From Rostratula benghalensis (lineage: Eukaryota; Chordata; Aves; Charadriiformes; Rostratulidae): a stretch of DNA of 64,000 nt. The notes beneath the pieces are model-generated. The model saw only the letters and a list, made by a program, of their open reading frames with translations. It was not told where the DNA came from and made no database searches. The number at the start of each line of letters is the position of its first letter. Position 1 is the first letter of the stretch. The DNA lies in NCBI GenBank assembly GCA_013399305.1, contig VXAI01000191.1, forward strand, positions 517,191 through 581,190, given 5' to 3'. Below are positions 11,376 through 24,720 of the stretch, in pieces. A program made the translations under genes and the position numbers.

Positions 11376-12104
11376 GTAGAGAAGGAGAATTGAAGCTTAT
11401 CCTTGGGCAATTTCTTTATGTAAGACAATTAAAACAACTCTAAAGAGGCAGAGTAACATGAAAAATTTTGGTGGCCATGTATTTTAGGACCACACTTTTA
11501 CCTCCATTTGCCTAAATAGGGATTGAGGTGCTTAATTCTAGCAAGTGAAGTTCTTAATTGTACCTGGGCATTGTCTTGCAAAATGAGCAGAACAGAATGC
11601 GGGTCCTCCCCTCATACTTCAGAGGTGAAAAGGACCGTAGAAGTATGAGATACTGATATGGTAGGACATGTGCATTCATTTGTAAAAATGCACCTTCTTA
11701 ACCTTCTGCTCTCCTGTTATTATGGCACCATATTTGCAATCAAACCAATGTATTTATACCCTAATACATTTAAAATATTATGGAGCGAAAACAGCAAAGA
11801 GAGGCTTAGTTACTCGACAAAATAAGCTAGGTTACTGCTTTTAAAGGCTGAAACAAACTTCTGCGAAGCCATTAAGCAGCTTTTCTATTCACTGCAGTGG
11901 ACACTTGGTCAGGCATTTATGTTATAGGAGGAATTAGTATCATCCTTAAGAAAACACATTCCACAGATTTGTTTTCCTGTAGTAGATGCACCTTCACATC
12001 TCAAATTACAAAGAACTTGTAATGAATTATTTTTTCTGCTTCATATAGACAATGTCTACCTGCAAAGGTAACTAAAAGAATAACCATGGAGACGCCAATT
12101 TTAC
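11373..12104. other. non-genic stretch
   Basis: Nothing recognised: no repeat, no exon. Confidence 0.65.
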
Positions 12105-12545
12105 GGTAATTAAAAAAAGAAAAAAAGCAACTTTGCTAATCAGCAAACCCTTTGATCTGGTTAACCCTAAAGGTCAAAATACCCTGACCCCATCAATGTT
12201 CTTACTCTAATGTTGCCCTGCTTGGATCATTTCTCCCATTGTTTTATTCATCCCATATTAACTTCAAAACGAAGCTGCAGCGTTCCTGTGTACCTAGCAA
12301 ATCTTCCTGATCTTACAATGAGGTGAAGGCCCATTGTTTCACTCCAAATCAGTTACCATTGTGCCCATTCAGCAAAATCGTTCATTTCCCCAGCCTAATG
12401 ACTACATCCTATTCGAGGCTGTAAGCATTTTGTCATTCTGACCGCAGAGGCTATTTAAGCCCTTTGATCTTACCTGTTATTGCCCCACTCTTCAGCTGCT
12501 GAGCTGACAAAATAGGCACTGTTTTAGCTACAAGCCTAAGTGACT
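12105..12545. promoter_or_regulatory. candidate enhancer with TCF/LEF and SOX words
   Basis: Unique, non-repetitive sequence with two nearly identical TCF/LEF words (CCCTTTGATCT at 12148-12158 and at 12460-12470, both +) bracketing a cluster of SOX-type words: CCATTGTT at 12236-12243 and 12331-12338, CCATTGTG at 12356-12363, and the reverse form ACAATG at 12315-12320. There is also an AGGTCA nuclear-receptor half-site at 12171-12176 and a MEF2-like CTATTTAAG at 12451-12459. It retains CpG and lacks simple repeats, unlike its flanks. The words are direct; enhancer function and conservation are inference. Confidence 0.4.
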
Positions 12546-12707
12546 GTATTCCCATTTGCAAGACATATATGTGAATGGCAGAATATGTATGTGTGAAAAG
12601 AAATGTCTCAAATCTTGAGTTTTACAGTGATGTGTGTAACTTGTGGGGAGCTGGGCTTTTGAAGCATGCTGCGTGTTAGCCCCTGCCGAAGAGGCTATTA
12701 TTTTCCC

Positions 12708-12766
12708 TTGATGTCAATGAGAGTTTTAGCTTTCATTTGAGTGGGAGCAGAACTGAGCCAAATCCT
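12708..12766. repeat. old palindromic repeat unit (copy 2)
   Basis: TTGATGTCAATGAGAGTTTT, then a related TTTGAGTGGGAGCAGAAC and TGAGCC end. This matches the same remembered hairpin family as 2182-2249 (two GACTTCAATGGGAG-like arms in tandem or inverted order, then GCAGAATnGGCC). Highly diverged. Confidence 0.5.
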
Positions 12767-15700
12767 TCAGTGCTTTCAGAAATTACACCCAAATTTTATA
12801 AAGCCTCTTGTGACAGTAGGTCTGTGCCTTTTTAAGCGTTGCTTTCCAAGGGGAAGAAGGATAAGGTGAACCAGAGGCAGTGGCCTCAACAGCCTTTGGA
12901 AACTAGAGAATTTGTGGTAGAAGTGGGCAGCTCTGGTCCCCTCCCCTCTTCCATTTGTAGCCTCCACAAGTTAACTGAAAGAAGAGTGGTTGCTTAGAGG
13001 AGGTTGGTAGATTAAAACAAGAGCATGAGAACCTGTGGCCTGTAGCTCTTCCATGTATAAGGTAGGAAAAGTGTGAGAAACGACAATCCAAAGCTGAGCC
13101 ACAGTGTGCCTATAGGCTGGTCCTTAATTAATAAAATAATAAGAATGATCATGGACATTTGAAAATCACTATGAGGTGATGTATTTTGCTATTTGGGATA
13201 GGTGGAGAAGTAAATTCCTTTCCAAATATTATTGTTTAAAACCAGTAGTAGTGTTTTAAACTGTTTTTTCCCTGTACGGTTGACTTTTCCCAAGCTGGAT
13301 TTTTACTTTTTCCTAGGTTGTAGAAGATCTGTAAAAAGGTTGTCATATCTCATCATAATTTTTTACAGATTTTTTTTTTTCCAAAGACATGAACACAGCT
13401 CACAGTATGGTAGTCTGAGGAAGAATAAATCAATTCCTGGTAGAACAGAAGATCCCTCTCCTCAAGCCAAACACATTTTTCCATTTTCTCCTTGTAGCAC
13501 AGTTTTCTGTTCAGAAAAATTCCTCTTGGAGGTCCGATCAGGAAAGTGGTCATAGAGTATGTGCCATTTTTCTGGTGTATCTTATCTTCCTGAAGTGGAA
13601 ACATACCTTTAAAATGTGACAATGCAAGAACTAACCAGTGCATTGCAGAATTGTTAAATGCTGTTAGCTTTTAGCACAGCAGAAGCTGTTGACCACAAGG
13701 AAAGTACTTTTATTTCAGTTAAGCAACAGATGTATACTTCTAGTCCATATCTTACTTTTTTAATAAGGCAGGATGATGTTAAAACCCCACAATCCTTATT
13801 TTTGTCAGGAAGAGGTTTAACTGCTAAGCTTCACGTGAATGAGACATTGGTGTGTCTTGCCTAGGTAGATATTGTGTCTAAGGTGCATGATTCAGAAAGT
13901 AGTCTAGTGACATAAAAGAAAATTAATTACAATTCCTATAAAGCTTCTTGGTAGCTCATAAAAATTAATAAATTAATGCTGACTCAATTAAATAAAATAA
14001 TTATTTCTAGATAATAACTAATGACACTAGAGAAAGGAACACCTGAAATGATGAGCTATCTGTTGCAGATTACAATGCAGGTATTTGGAATTTTTTTTCC
14101 CCGAAGAAAGCTCCAGAAATCAGCAATATAAGAGCTAGCTAACCACGTGTTTCAGGGGTTTGTAAGGTACTTTGTTTCCTGATTTCTGATCAGAAGTTAT
14201 ATTGACATACACTAACTTCCACAGGAAAGAGTTTTGCTCATTTATTACCCTTCTGAGAGGAAAGGTTTTATAATAGATACAAGTTGTGATAATAAGAGAA
14301 AGCTAATGTGACCTATTTCTTTGTTAGACAGTTAAATAGTCATGGCTTTAATTAGTCCCAGAAAATATTATCAACACTGTCAATATACATTATGACTAAG
14401 ACATGGAGAACTGCTAATCAAACCTACGTTTTATGCTTAAAATGGCTTAAATTTGCAGGTGCTTTTATACAAAGTGATCAATTTATGCTTGAGGACCACA
14501 CAGGGGGGACCAGAGGATTTACGACCTGAGGGAGCTCGGGGTTCTTTTCAAAATGTATTTTTTAAAGAGGTTCATTCCTTACTTTTTAACATTTATTGGC
14601 CAATAGCCCTGTGAAACCATTTACCTCATACCTTTCTGGTAGAAAGATGGCAAACCTTTTGCCTGTTTTAATGGTGACTGTAAGGCTTGAATTAATAATA
14701 ACTGTTTGTGGTCCAGAATCTTAACCCTTAGCTGTGGCAGCTAATAGTAAATCTGAGGGACTGGAATAAAAGCTGCTACATATTCTGCTTCCTACACTAA
14801 GTACCTCAGCAAGGAACATCAGTCTGAAATGCAGGGGAACCAAATAATATATGAATCATGCTAGAGAACAAGAAAGAATACGTTTGTAAGTCTGTTTCAA
14901 TAAGGAACTCACACAATTGCTGCTCACTAAAACCATGGCCCCTCTACAGCATTTGTTTCCACTTGAAAACATCAGCTGAAATGAATTTCTAAAATCTTCT
15001 CACTGGCATTCAACTACTGTTATGTACAGAATGTACAAAGCGTGTTATTTAAAGGCTCTTTTGGTGCTATTTGCTACTGTCCCTATTAAATTACTATCAT
15101 AGTTTAATATTTGCAGTGTGATGGTATGCTTGAGTCCTCTGCTGCAAGTACAGGACCCACATCTGCTAGATATCCTGGAAATGTGTACATAAAGACAGCT
15201 TCTTTGGCAAACTGACTGTAATTTGATTTTTGTTATTAATATCTTAGTATTGTTTGACATCTTATCATTTTCAGATACAATAATAAATTCATATACCAAT
15301 GACATGAGAGAATTTAACATGCTGTTTGAATTTAAAAGGATGAATACACCAAATTTATAGAGAGAAGGTGAGTTCCTCAGTGATAACTCATAAAACATTT
15401 TGGGAAATCTGGTGAGGTTTTTAAGTTGATGCATCCAGACTGGGAAGGCCAGCGTAGCTTCTGGCTGGCAGGATGGTAGGAAGCCTTGACTGGATTTTGA
15501 AAATTCAGGTCTGTGGAACAGCTCTAGGACAAGCATCCCTGATACTGACAGCCACTTATTGTCTCAAAAAAGCCCCCTTCTTTTTTATGATGTGTTTAGA
15601 ATCTCAGTTAAGGTATAAAACAGTACTCAGTTATGTTTGGGAAAAAGCTAAGAACTTGCAGCAACCTCACTTGTCATGCTGCTAAAAGGAAGCAATCATC

Positions 15701-18700
15701 TGACTGATTTGATTATTTTAACTTAAATTAGAAAAAAAGAAGTCCTATTTTGTTAAAGCAAATGCATGTCACTGTGATTTGAGACTAGAAAATGTTAAAA
15801 CAGAAAGTTTGGTTTGCTAAGGCTGCCTTGCACAAGGTAAGATAAGTGCTCAGAACTTGTTTAAGTTTGAAAGGCATCCTCTATAATAATAACAGTCCCT
15901 TGCCAAGGAAGCTGTTTTTAAGATTTGCATTATGCATACAACTAAATTTTTGCAAAAGGTAAGCTATATTCCATCGTGATATGGTTTTCCAGACAAAGTG
16001 ACTCTGCAAAACGTTGCAGAGGGAAACCCAAATAGTCTGGACTTGTTTATCACAGCCAAGAAATTCTGCAGAAAACAGCAGGAATTCTCTAGGGGCTCAT
16101 AGGCAGCAGCCCCTCATTCCCACCTCACCCAATAGTTAGAAAAAAAAGTGATGGATGAGCAGGAATAATTCTAAAGGGATTATGATAGGATTTGATTTGA
16201 TTTCATCTGATTTGGTGACTGGAAATACCTGATAAAAAGACATTTTCTATATACGTGCATAATTAACTTTTTCTTTCTCTCTGAAAGAGACTTTGAGAGA
16301 TCATTATTTGGAATTTCATTGCTTTGGAAAATGGCACTTTTGTGTCAAGGAGCACAGGGAACCTAGGGATTTGTGTACATAAAGTCTGTTAAAGTTAAGT
16401 GAAGGAACAGACAAATAGATGATTGTTTACAAAGATCTGACATAATGATTATGTCTAAGTAAAATCTGCAGGACAGAGCTGAGCAGAAGACAAGGTAGGG
16501 ACAGAGAGAGAAAGTGTGCAGCTAAATAAATTTGTTTGCAAGAAGCAGGGGAAAATGCCAACGATCTGAAGCAGGAGATCTTTGAGCACGTGCCAAGATA
16601 CAAGCTAAATAATTAAACAACCCATGAACTGTTCTGGCCCTGAGACTAATCTGGGCATGGCATGGTTCCTTGCCATACAGCTAAACTCTCATACCTTTCC
16701 AAAATTTGATGACTGTATCAAAGTCTTCTATTGGGAATGGTCCCTGGGCTATGCTGACTCCTGAACTGTCCCTCAGAGTTGGCTGGGAGACCAGTGCTAG
16801 TGCTGGTTGTCACAACCTAAACTAGAGAGACATTGCAATGGTGGTGACGTGGACTGCTGGATACTTGCACCCCTGGGCTCGCTAAATTTACTAGCATGGG
16901 CACAGCTGGTGAGCAGAGTCAATGGCCTACAGAAAATTCCAGGTAGCCCTCAGCCAGGTGCTGGCCACCAAATGTGCTTTGGAATTTGATAGATGCTTTG
17001 TAGTTTCCTTGGTGCTCAAGGAGAGAAAGCTCCACACATCAGCGCTACTAAACAGGACTGCATTAAAAAAAATACTTCACAGTGTTCTCAGTTTCCTCTT
17101 GTTAGTGAAAAACCCAACAGAACTCAACTTTTCATTAGTTATGATGGGATGAGGGTATGATACAGAACTGTACATATAGTTGGACAGGAGCCACATGGAA
17201 GTGGTGTATTCTGTCATCAGACTTCTGTACGTGCCCTGCCAAACTGCAGCATTTTCATTACTTTTTGTAATGTCACTTTGAATACGATTGCTGTTCACTA
17301 GCTTGTTGACAGCATTATTTTCCAGATTTTTGTTCCCACTGAATATTTTGTATTTCTGATTCTTTTCCTTGAGAAGTGCTAACGTGTATTTATCAAAGTC
17401 ACTCATTTTTCCTAGTCTCTGTAGGTCTTGTGCATCATTACTCTGTGCTAACCTGTACCTCCTAATGTGAAATCAGTCATGAGTTTATCAACATGCTGTT
17501 TTCTTTTTGTTTGAGAGCATTAATTAAGATTTTTAATGACATGGTAGCTAAGACCAATCTTTGCCAGGTGTCACTAAAAAGCTTCCTCCAATTGGCTGTC
17601 ATTTATAATTTTCTTTTTAGTTGCACAGATGAATCATCTTGTATATCGCATGTTTTGTTTCAAAACCACCAAAGAAATCTATTTTACTTTTTATTTTTAC
17701 ACATATATATAGTTCTTTCTCTTGGAGCAAGTGCATTTTTGTATATCTATTCTTTGGAAGAGCATCACTGAAAGACTATTCTGTCTACTTCTACACAGAA
17801 AACTAAATTAACCAGTGGAAATAAACAGATATTAATTATGAAAATATTTATAGTGCCTTTTCTTAATAAATATATCTTGATTCTTCATAACACCTTTGTC
17901 TCCCCTGTGCATTCAAATCAGTTGTCAATTTATTTTTTTTTTAAATACATTTTTGTCTTTGAATAAACATGCCAGTCTAGGCAGAAACACAAGCAAAGCA
18001 AACCGCTGTGATGTAGCTTGTCTGTCGTTTACAGCACAGATGCTCTGAGCAAAGCAAAAACCTGGATCCAACTTACGTCTCTGAGGTTAGGTATGAAACA
18101 AAGTTCTACTTGGCTCATGGAAGTCAACCCATGGAAATTTAAGTGGTACTGGCTGAGCTGTAGAGAGCAGACTCAGAAGAAACCAAGGAAGTGAACCTCT
18201 GCCTCTGCATAGTAAGATCCATATGCTTTGGGAAAAAACCCTTTGCACTGGGCAAGTCCTGTGGAAAAAAAGGCAAACTGGCCCATAGAGGCATTTCTGA
18301 TTTGCATTTTCGTGTATGAAAGATGCATGTTGGAAGGATTTTGACACTACGCTCAGCTAGTCATTGGCCAGGGTCAGAACAAGGAGAAGACTGCAGCATA
18401 CCACTTCTCAGGCATTCGCTCCACATCCAAGGAACGTGTCCCTTCCTTCCAGAGAACATTTCTAGCCTCACTCACCTCACTCACCCTAGCGTGGGTTGTA
18501 TCTTCAACCTACTGGCCTCGTTCTGTGGCTTTCTTTGTGCCACCTATTGTGGCGTGCTTTACACAGATACAGAATTATAAGTCAGTGTAAAACACAACTC
18601 ACACTGAACACCACCACCAGCTCATTCAAACCAGACTTTATACTGTGCAGGGAGGATACAGACAAGACACAGAGAGGAAGGGAGGAAGTTCCATTACGAA

Positions 18701-19229
18701 TAACATACAGTCATGTAACCATAGTCTTTTCGGACTAGAAGTGTACTTAAAATAGGCTAACAATAACGTTTGATTTGCAGAGGACAAGACACTACTCAGT
18801 GTGAAGTTGTGTGGTAGAATCCACCTTTATTATCAGACTAAGATTTCTGTCTAAAAGCTGTAAGAACAGCTCTAAAGTATGCTACTGTCGACTACTTCTC
18901 TCCACAACTAAATGTACACAAATAGCCAGGTAAACATCCATGGCTATGATAAAAACTTCTATGAATATTTATCCAATGATTTTTGGTTTTATTTAAAATA
19001 TGCTTATAACATACACATGGTACTAAAATGTTGTATACAAGCAGTGCAATGTCTTTTGATTTTCCCCCTTCACATGTGTGAAACAAAATGGATCAGTTTT
19101 ATTAAGGACATGGTATTGCAGCATTCAATGCTTGAGAACACTGAATTAGTTCTTTGAATTAGTTCTTGAATTAGATTTTGGTCTTCTCTTCTGCCATACA
19201 GATATAGAAGTGAATGAAACCCGCCTTTT
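12767..19229. other. non-genic stretch
   Basis: About 6.4 kb without a recognisable gene or young transposon. A short (ATTTG)n tract sits at 16188-16214, and 16740-16985 is somewhat richer in G+C but shows no known domain or splice-bounded frame. Confidence 0.65.
16188..16214. repeat. (ATTTG)n tract
   Basis: GGATTTGATTTGATTTCATC followed by TGATTTGG: about four imperfect pentamer units. Confidence 0.65.
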
Positions 19230-19304
19230 CCTTCCTTCCTTCCTTCCTTCCTTCCTTCCTTCCTTCCTTCCTTCCTTCCTTCCTTCCTTCCTTCCTTCCT
19301 TCCT
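19230..19304. repeat. (TTCC)n microsatellite
   Basis: About 18 uninterrupted copies of the tetranucleotide, running into an assembly gap. The far side of the gap (19379-19420) is also pyrimidine-rich (CTCTCCCTTTCTCC), so the array or its decayed edge probably continues through the gap. Open frames over it (Phe-Leu-Pro-Ser or Arg-Lys-Glu-Gly repeats) are artefacts of the repeat. The long perfect run suggests a length-variable locus. Confidence 0.97.
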
Positions 19305-19314
19305 CCCTTCCCCC

Positions 19315-19378
19315 NNNNNNNNNNNNNNNNNNNNNNNNNNNNNNNNNNNNNNNNNNNNNNNNNNNNNNNNNNNNNNNN
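19315..19378. other. assembly gap (64 N)
   Basis: Run of N directly after the TTCC array. The gap probably reflects the microsatellite; true length is unknown. Confidence 0.99.
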
Positions 19379-21515
19379 CCTCTCTCCCTTTCTCCTTCCT
19401 TTTCTTTATTCTTCTTTCATACACCTGTTCCTTGTCTCAAACTGTTTTTCAATTGTTTGTTGGTTTTACTTTTTGTTTAAATTGCATATCCCCATCCGCA
19501 CTGTTTCCATACAATTGCATAAAAATCTGTTTTTGAATGGAGGCATCTGACATCAATATGTACTGTTGTAACCTCAAGCTTGATCTGGTTGACTGCTGTG
19601 AAAACTGTTACTGCAGCTTTTCTGACATTAGCATTATAGTATTATAGCTTCAGGAACTGACTTTTGATAGTGAAGTGGTAATAGTAATCTCAATAAGGTG
19701 AAAGCGTTGCAAAAATTTCATGCTTTAATGGTCAATTACAGACTAATGAAATCTTATCTCCAGATATGTGAGACATGTTGTAAAGCTCACATGTACCAAG
19801 CTTTGTCACTAATTACCATTTCACTGTTTTGCATAATTGCACTGAATACTATAGGCTGGGTCTACCAGAAATAGTTTAATGGCTTAGTATGCCTTGGCAT
19901 AATTAGCATCATAGGTTCTTATTTCTTTGGTGCTTGCAGGCAAAACACTCTCTACTGCAGCTGTAGTAGTGAGTTAGAATGGCTGTTTCTACAAGGTGCA
20001 CAATATGGTAAAATGACTGAATGTGTATATTTACCCATGTGGTTTTGTGAACAGGATGTGGGTGTGTTCCATGCGTACTTTTAAATAAACTCTTTTAATT
20101 CTTAAGCTATACGATTGCAGACTGCACAGTGTTTTGATTTCAAGTGTGTTTAGCTCACAGCCATTTCCCCATCAATCTACAAAGTCTTTAACACTTCTCT
20201 CATTTTCTTGCTGTCAATGCAAGATCTGATAGTGCTGCTATGTTTGATAGAGCTAAAAGGTGTAAAGCATTCTTCATCTAAGTCAGAGCCTAGGGGAAAC
20301 GGAGGTATTCACTGTAACTGTAACCTTTGAAGAAGAGCTGGTCTTTCCTGCCTTAGAAATACAAAACTGATTCATTTGCTACAGATAATTCAAGGAAGCT
20401 GCTGGGAGGCAAGGGACTAAGATCTTCTGAAGAATAAGAGCATACAAAAAGATCAAGAGTTGCCTGAGAGCTTTTGTAGCCAAAGAGGTAGATGAGTAAT
20501 TACCCTTGTGGTGAAAGCCAGGCTACCTATCATTTAAAACTAAGGTCTGTTTACCAGGTGCTTCCCTACTTTAAGTTTGCCACTTACAACCTCTGTGACT
20601 GAATACCTTTAATGTTTAAAGAATATAATTCAAAACTTGCCCTGAGCAGGACCAAAATACAACATCTGATGCAGCAAATTCCTCACAGAATTGAGTTAAC
20701 TTGCTGAAATGAATTGTTTTATCTTCTGCCAGTCATATCACATGAATATTGTCAAAAGTGAAAATAGGATATCTTATCCCAGGATATTGCCATTTGAACA
20801 CAGACTTCTAGTCCCCTTGTTACACAAATCCCAAGTGATCCAAGTGTCCATCAGAGCACTCATGTCTTGTCCCTTGGTGGGCTGGGTGCCCAGAGCATGG
20901 AATGGGATGAAGTATGCCTGTTTTGTAAGAGTTGTGTTTTTCTGTCCAAGGTCTGAACTCTATCTGAGAGCTTTGCAGACTGTAGTTCACAAATGTGTCA
21001 GGGAGGTAGGGAAGCATTGAACTGCAAAACTTGCAACTGAGGCAATGGTGACTGATTTTCAGGTTTACAAATGTGAACCACCCATTTTGTTCTCAGAGAC
21101 TTCAATATGAAAAATAAAAAAACAACAAAACAACCAAACCCCAAACATTTGTGCCACTGAATGGATCTGCTAAAAGATTTGCAGGATCACACAGGAGATG
21201 TGTAAGAAAGCAGAAAATTGGGACTTATGGCTGTTGTATCTTACTCCAGCATACTTTCATCAAAATTTGGTCATGTGGGTCAGTCAAAAGCCCTCCTTTC
21301 TCTATGGAGATCAAAAAAGGTTGCCTTGAAAAAAGTTTAAGGAACAGAACAAACAGATAGTGATATTTTCTCAGAGTGTTCTTCCACCCTTCATCACTGG
21401 GACCGTCAAGGGCTTCTGAAGGCAATAAATGTGGCAATTCTGTATGTGTGTGTGTGTGTGTAGCGATCATCCCAGAAATATTTTTTTTTTTCCATTCAAT
21501 TTTACTTTAAAACAA
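19379..21515. other. non-genic stretch
   Basis: Pyrimidine-rich for the first 40 bases, then ordinary AT-rich DNA. A/C-rich low-complexity DNA lies at 21110-21147 and a (TG)n at 21445-21461. No gene recognised. Confidence 0.65.
21445..21461. repeat. (TG)n microsatellite
   Basis: Eight to nine TG units. Confidence 0.8.
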
Positions 21516-21828
21516 AGAATCGTAGACTCATAGAATGGTTTGGCTTGGAAGGGACCTTTAAGATCATCAAGTTCCAAACATCTTGCCATAGCAGGGACAC
21601 CTCCCACATGACCAGGTTTCTAAAAGCCTCCTCCAGCCTAGCCTTGAACACTTCCAGGGATGAGACATCCACAGCTTCTCTGGGCAACATGTTTCAGTGT
21701 CTCACCATCCTCACAGTAAAGAATTTCTTCCTAATATCTAACCTAAATCTCCTGTCTTTCAGTTTGAACCCATTACCCCTTGTCCTATCGCTGCACTGCA
21801 TGATAAGGAGTCCCTCCCCATCTTATGG
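21516..21828 (-). mobile_element. CR1 LINE fragment, 5'-truncated
   Basis: Starts with GACTCATAGAATGGTTTGGC and AAGGGACCTTTAAGATCATC, the reverse complement of an avian CR1 3' end, then CCTTGAACACTTCCAGGGAT, GTCTCACCATCCTCACAGTA, TTTGAACCCATTACCCCTTG and ends near the GAGTCCCTCCCCATCTT word. About 310 bp are left of the 3' part. It is closely similar to the copy at 33494-34272 over their shared part, so the two probably belong to the same CR1 subfamily. Confidence 0.95.
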
Positions 21829-24419
21829 TGGGAGAACATAGGTGTGGTCTCATATTGTGTGATTTATTTAACAGCCATTACATCCTGTTCAAAGGAGATG
21901 CAAACTTGTTTATGAACCACTTCAAGAAATATTTCATTTTGGTTGTTGGCACTCCTAGTTCTTGATTTGGAAGGAACACAGCAGAGATTCTCTGACCTTC
22001 TACAACCTCTCTGGACTTTCAGGCCTCCATTGTGTTCCCTGCTTAATTCTTTCTTTTTCAGGTGGAAGGTAACAGTTCTTTTATGTACCCAATTCATGTA
22101 CTAAGCTATCCTGTTTCTCAGAACATATTCTATCCGTTCCTTGCTACATACAGTGTATTTCTTCCTTTTTTTCATGTTCTTTCTGAAAAATCTAACATTT
22201 AGGCCAAAGTAGGACCATATCATGTACTAGGGGATAGTATTACATAGCACAGACAGCTAGATCGGTGTGAACTGCTATATTTGTCCAGTGCTGTATTAAT
22301 GCACTAATATGATATGAAAGCAATGTTCATACTATATCAGTAACAGCAAATGTAAATGGAGCATTAAGAGTATGAGTCACAATTACTGATGTGATAAGCT
22401 GTTGATTTTTCATGAGTACAGCAAAGCTGTTAGCAGCTGCTTAGCTTACCTTCAGCCCCAGCTGCTAGACTGTGAGCTTTTCAAGAAGCACAACATGCAA
22501 AACCAAATGGGAAGTGCCCCCATCTCCACCATTGCCAGGGGTTCCTTTTGTACAGCAGCTCTAGTATTCCTTATTTTAAAACCAAACTTGGGCGACTTGT
22601 GGAAACCATTCACAAGATTTGAGTATCACCCATTTTTCTCACTAGATATTTTTGGGAAGAGACTAGACGGAGGCAGCAGCACAGAGATGAGCCTTGCCAG
22701 GAGGTATGTTATGGAGGAGCAGCTGTCTTCCTAAGCCCTGCTCAGAAACACAGCCTCACTGGCCATATTTGGGGCTATCATTTATAGGGATTCTCCTGGT
22801 CATATTATCTTTTTCTGTACAGAAAATATTTGTCTTTCCAGTTCCATGGCAGTCTCCAGAATTCACGGTTAACTGTCTGCTGCACCTATTCTGTTATCTG
22901 TTGGTATTGTCTGCTGTATGCAGGGCATGCATCTTGTTGCTTAGAGATAACAGACTCATTGCCCACATGTTGTGCAGCAGAAGTGCCCGTATTTCCCAGC
23001 TGATAAAAGAAATCTCCAGCTGTGTTAGCACGTCGTTGCTCTTATAGTGCATCTACTACAGATTTCTGCATTTGAAAGACAATGTGGATTAAAGGATAGA
23101 CTGAGTATCACACTAGGTAAGATTCGTCTCACTTAATTTGCAGTCTCTGGAAGAGTATATACACCCCTTAGCTAATCACCTTTGAATTTTCTCATTGTCG
23201 GTGAAGATCTAGTGAGTATGGCCCATGGTGTGTGTGTGCATCTACCTTAAGGTGAACAGAATTACAATCTGCTACGGGGTCTGTAATGACCAGCCCTTCA
23301 CTGCCTGTAAAGGGAATCCAGAGCTTAGGTATGTATTCACATAACCATATTTAGTAAGAAGCGTTACACTTTTTTTTTTTTGTCTTTTCTTAGCTTCTCA
23401 ATAAGTGAAGCTGTGTAGCCATTCTTTTCTCTTTGACTTTCACATTCTTCTTTCCTTTACCTGACTTGGTTTATGATATGTGAGTGCTGTGGGAGAGGGA
23501 CTGATCCTTACTTTTGTCTGGTTCTGAGTGGAAAGATGGTTTGGCATCTTGGTTTTGGATCAGGGTGTAGACGTACATTTTGTTTCTGTTGCAACAAAGA
23601 CTTGTTCTATGAGATCCAAATTATTTTCTATAGGGTCAGTTATTTTTCAAGAAGCGTTTCCTTAAAAGACAGGTGTGCTATAGTCATGATAAAAAGATAT
23701 TAAATATCATCCAAATGCTATGCTATATAAGCATTTAGGCAAAGTAAAAAAAGACAATCTTATTGGAAGCATTATGAATAATTTGGAAAAAAAACCAAAC
23801 CAAACCACTTCTAAAAAGTGCTACCCAAATCCTTTTCCATTCACAAATTTTAACAATAAACATGCAGTTTTCTCAAAAGAGCTTGATAGAATTAACACTG
23901 AAAATTCCAGGAACAATTTTCATTTATTGGATGAATTTCTAGAAGCAATTTTCCTTATGGAGTGAACATAACTTTAAAACCTACATTTTCAACAAATTCT
24001 TTCATTTAAAAATGTAATTCCTTTGCATTATTGATATTATTGCCTGTCAAGCCATTCATTGGAATATTCACAGAAATGAAAGACAAAATATGCATGAACT
24101 CATTTAAAATGAATATCTTTAAACTTCAAATGAATTACAAAAGTAATATTTTGCAGTATTTGCTTTGAACTAAAATCCTTGAGATTAAGAAATTTAAATC
24201 ACTTAACACCTACATACTTAAATTTAGTAGCTGGCCAGGAGAGTGAGAAAGATTTTTTTCATAAATGAAATATTAAAATAATTTATTAGGTCCTTCACTA
24301 GAAGTACAGTACCACAATTTTAATGCCAATTCATGAGTATCAGACCAATTTCCATTAAATGATTTGACCTTTTCCAGGTAGGGAAACGTGTATTGCTTGT
24401 GGTCCCACACAACATTGGA
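21829..24419. other. non-genic stretch
   Basis: No exon or element recognised. Poly-T at about 23370-23381. The open frames near 22402-23047 (+) are unrelated to any family I know. Confidence 0.65.
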
Positions 24420-24720
24420 TTCAATAGTGAACATTTAGCTGAACATTGCCCTGGCTGAGTGTCTGGCATTGTTATTATTACTGCTGTAAATTACCTTAAG
24501 GCATGGCAAAAGGGCCAGAAAAGGCTGAATTGAATGTTAATGTGATGATGAGAATGCTTAGTTTTTCAGCATGGCATTTCAAGTTTCAGAATGAAAGCAT
24601 AAGCCATCTCTTAATTGATGTGGCAGGTCTCTGAAGTGGGAATTAGCCTGTGCTGCTTCATCTGTGCTGGTGTATTCCTGTGAGTTGTTACATGTGTTAG
24701 CAGTAAACAAAAGAGTTTTC
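24420..24720. promoter_or_regulatory. candidate conserved non-coding block
   Basis: Unique sequence with a SOX-type CATTGTTATT at 24468-24477, TTAATTGATG near 24612, and a forkhead consensus GTAAACAAA at 24703-24711. No repeat or reading frame explains it. Texture resembles known vertebrate non-coding conserved elements; this is inference. Confidence 0.28.

Noticed and set aside
19146..19536. Frames with Phe-Leu-Pro-Ser or Arg-Lys-Glu-Gly repeats
   Set aside because: Direct translation of the TTCC microsatellite and the N gap.
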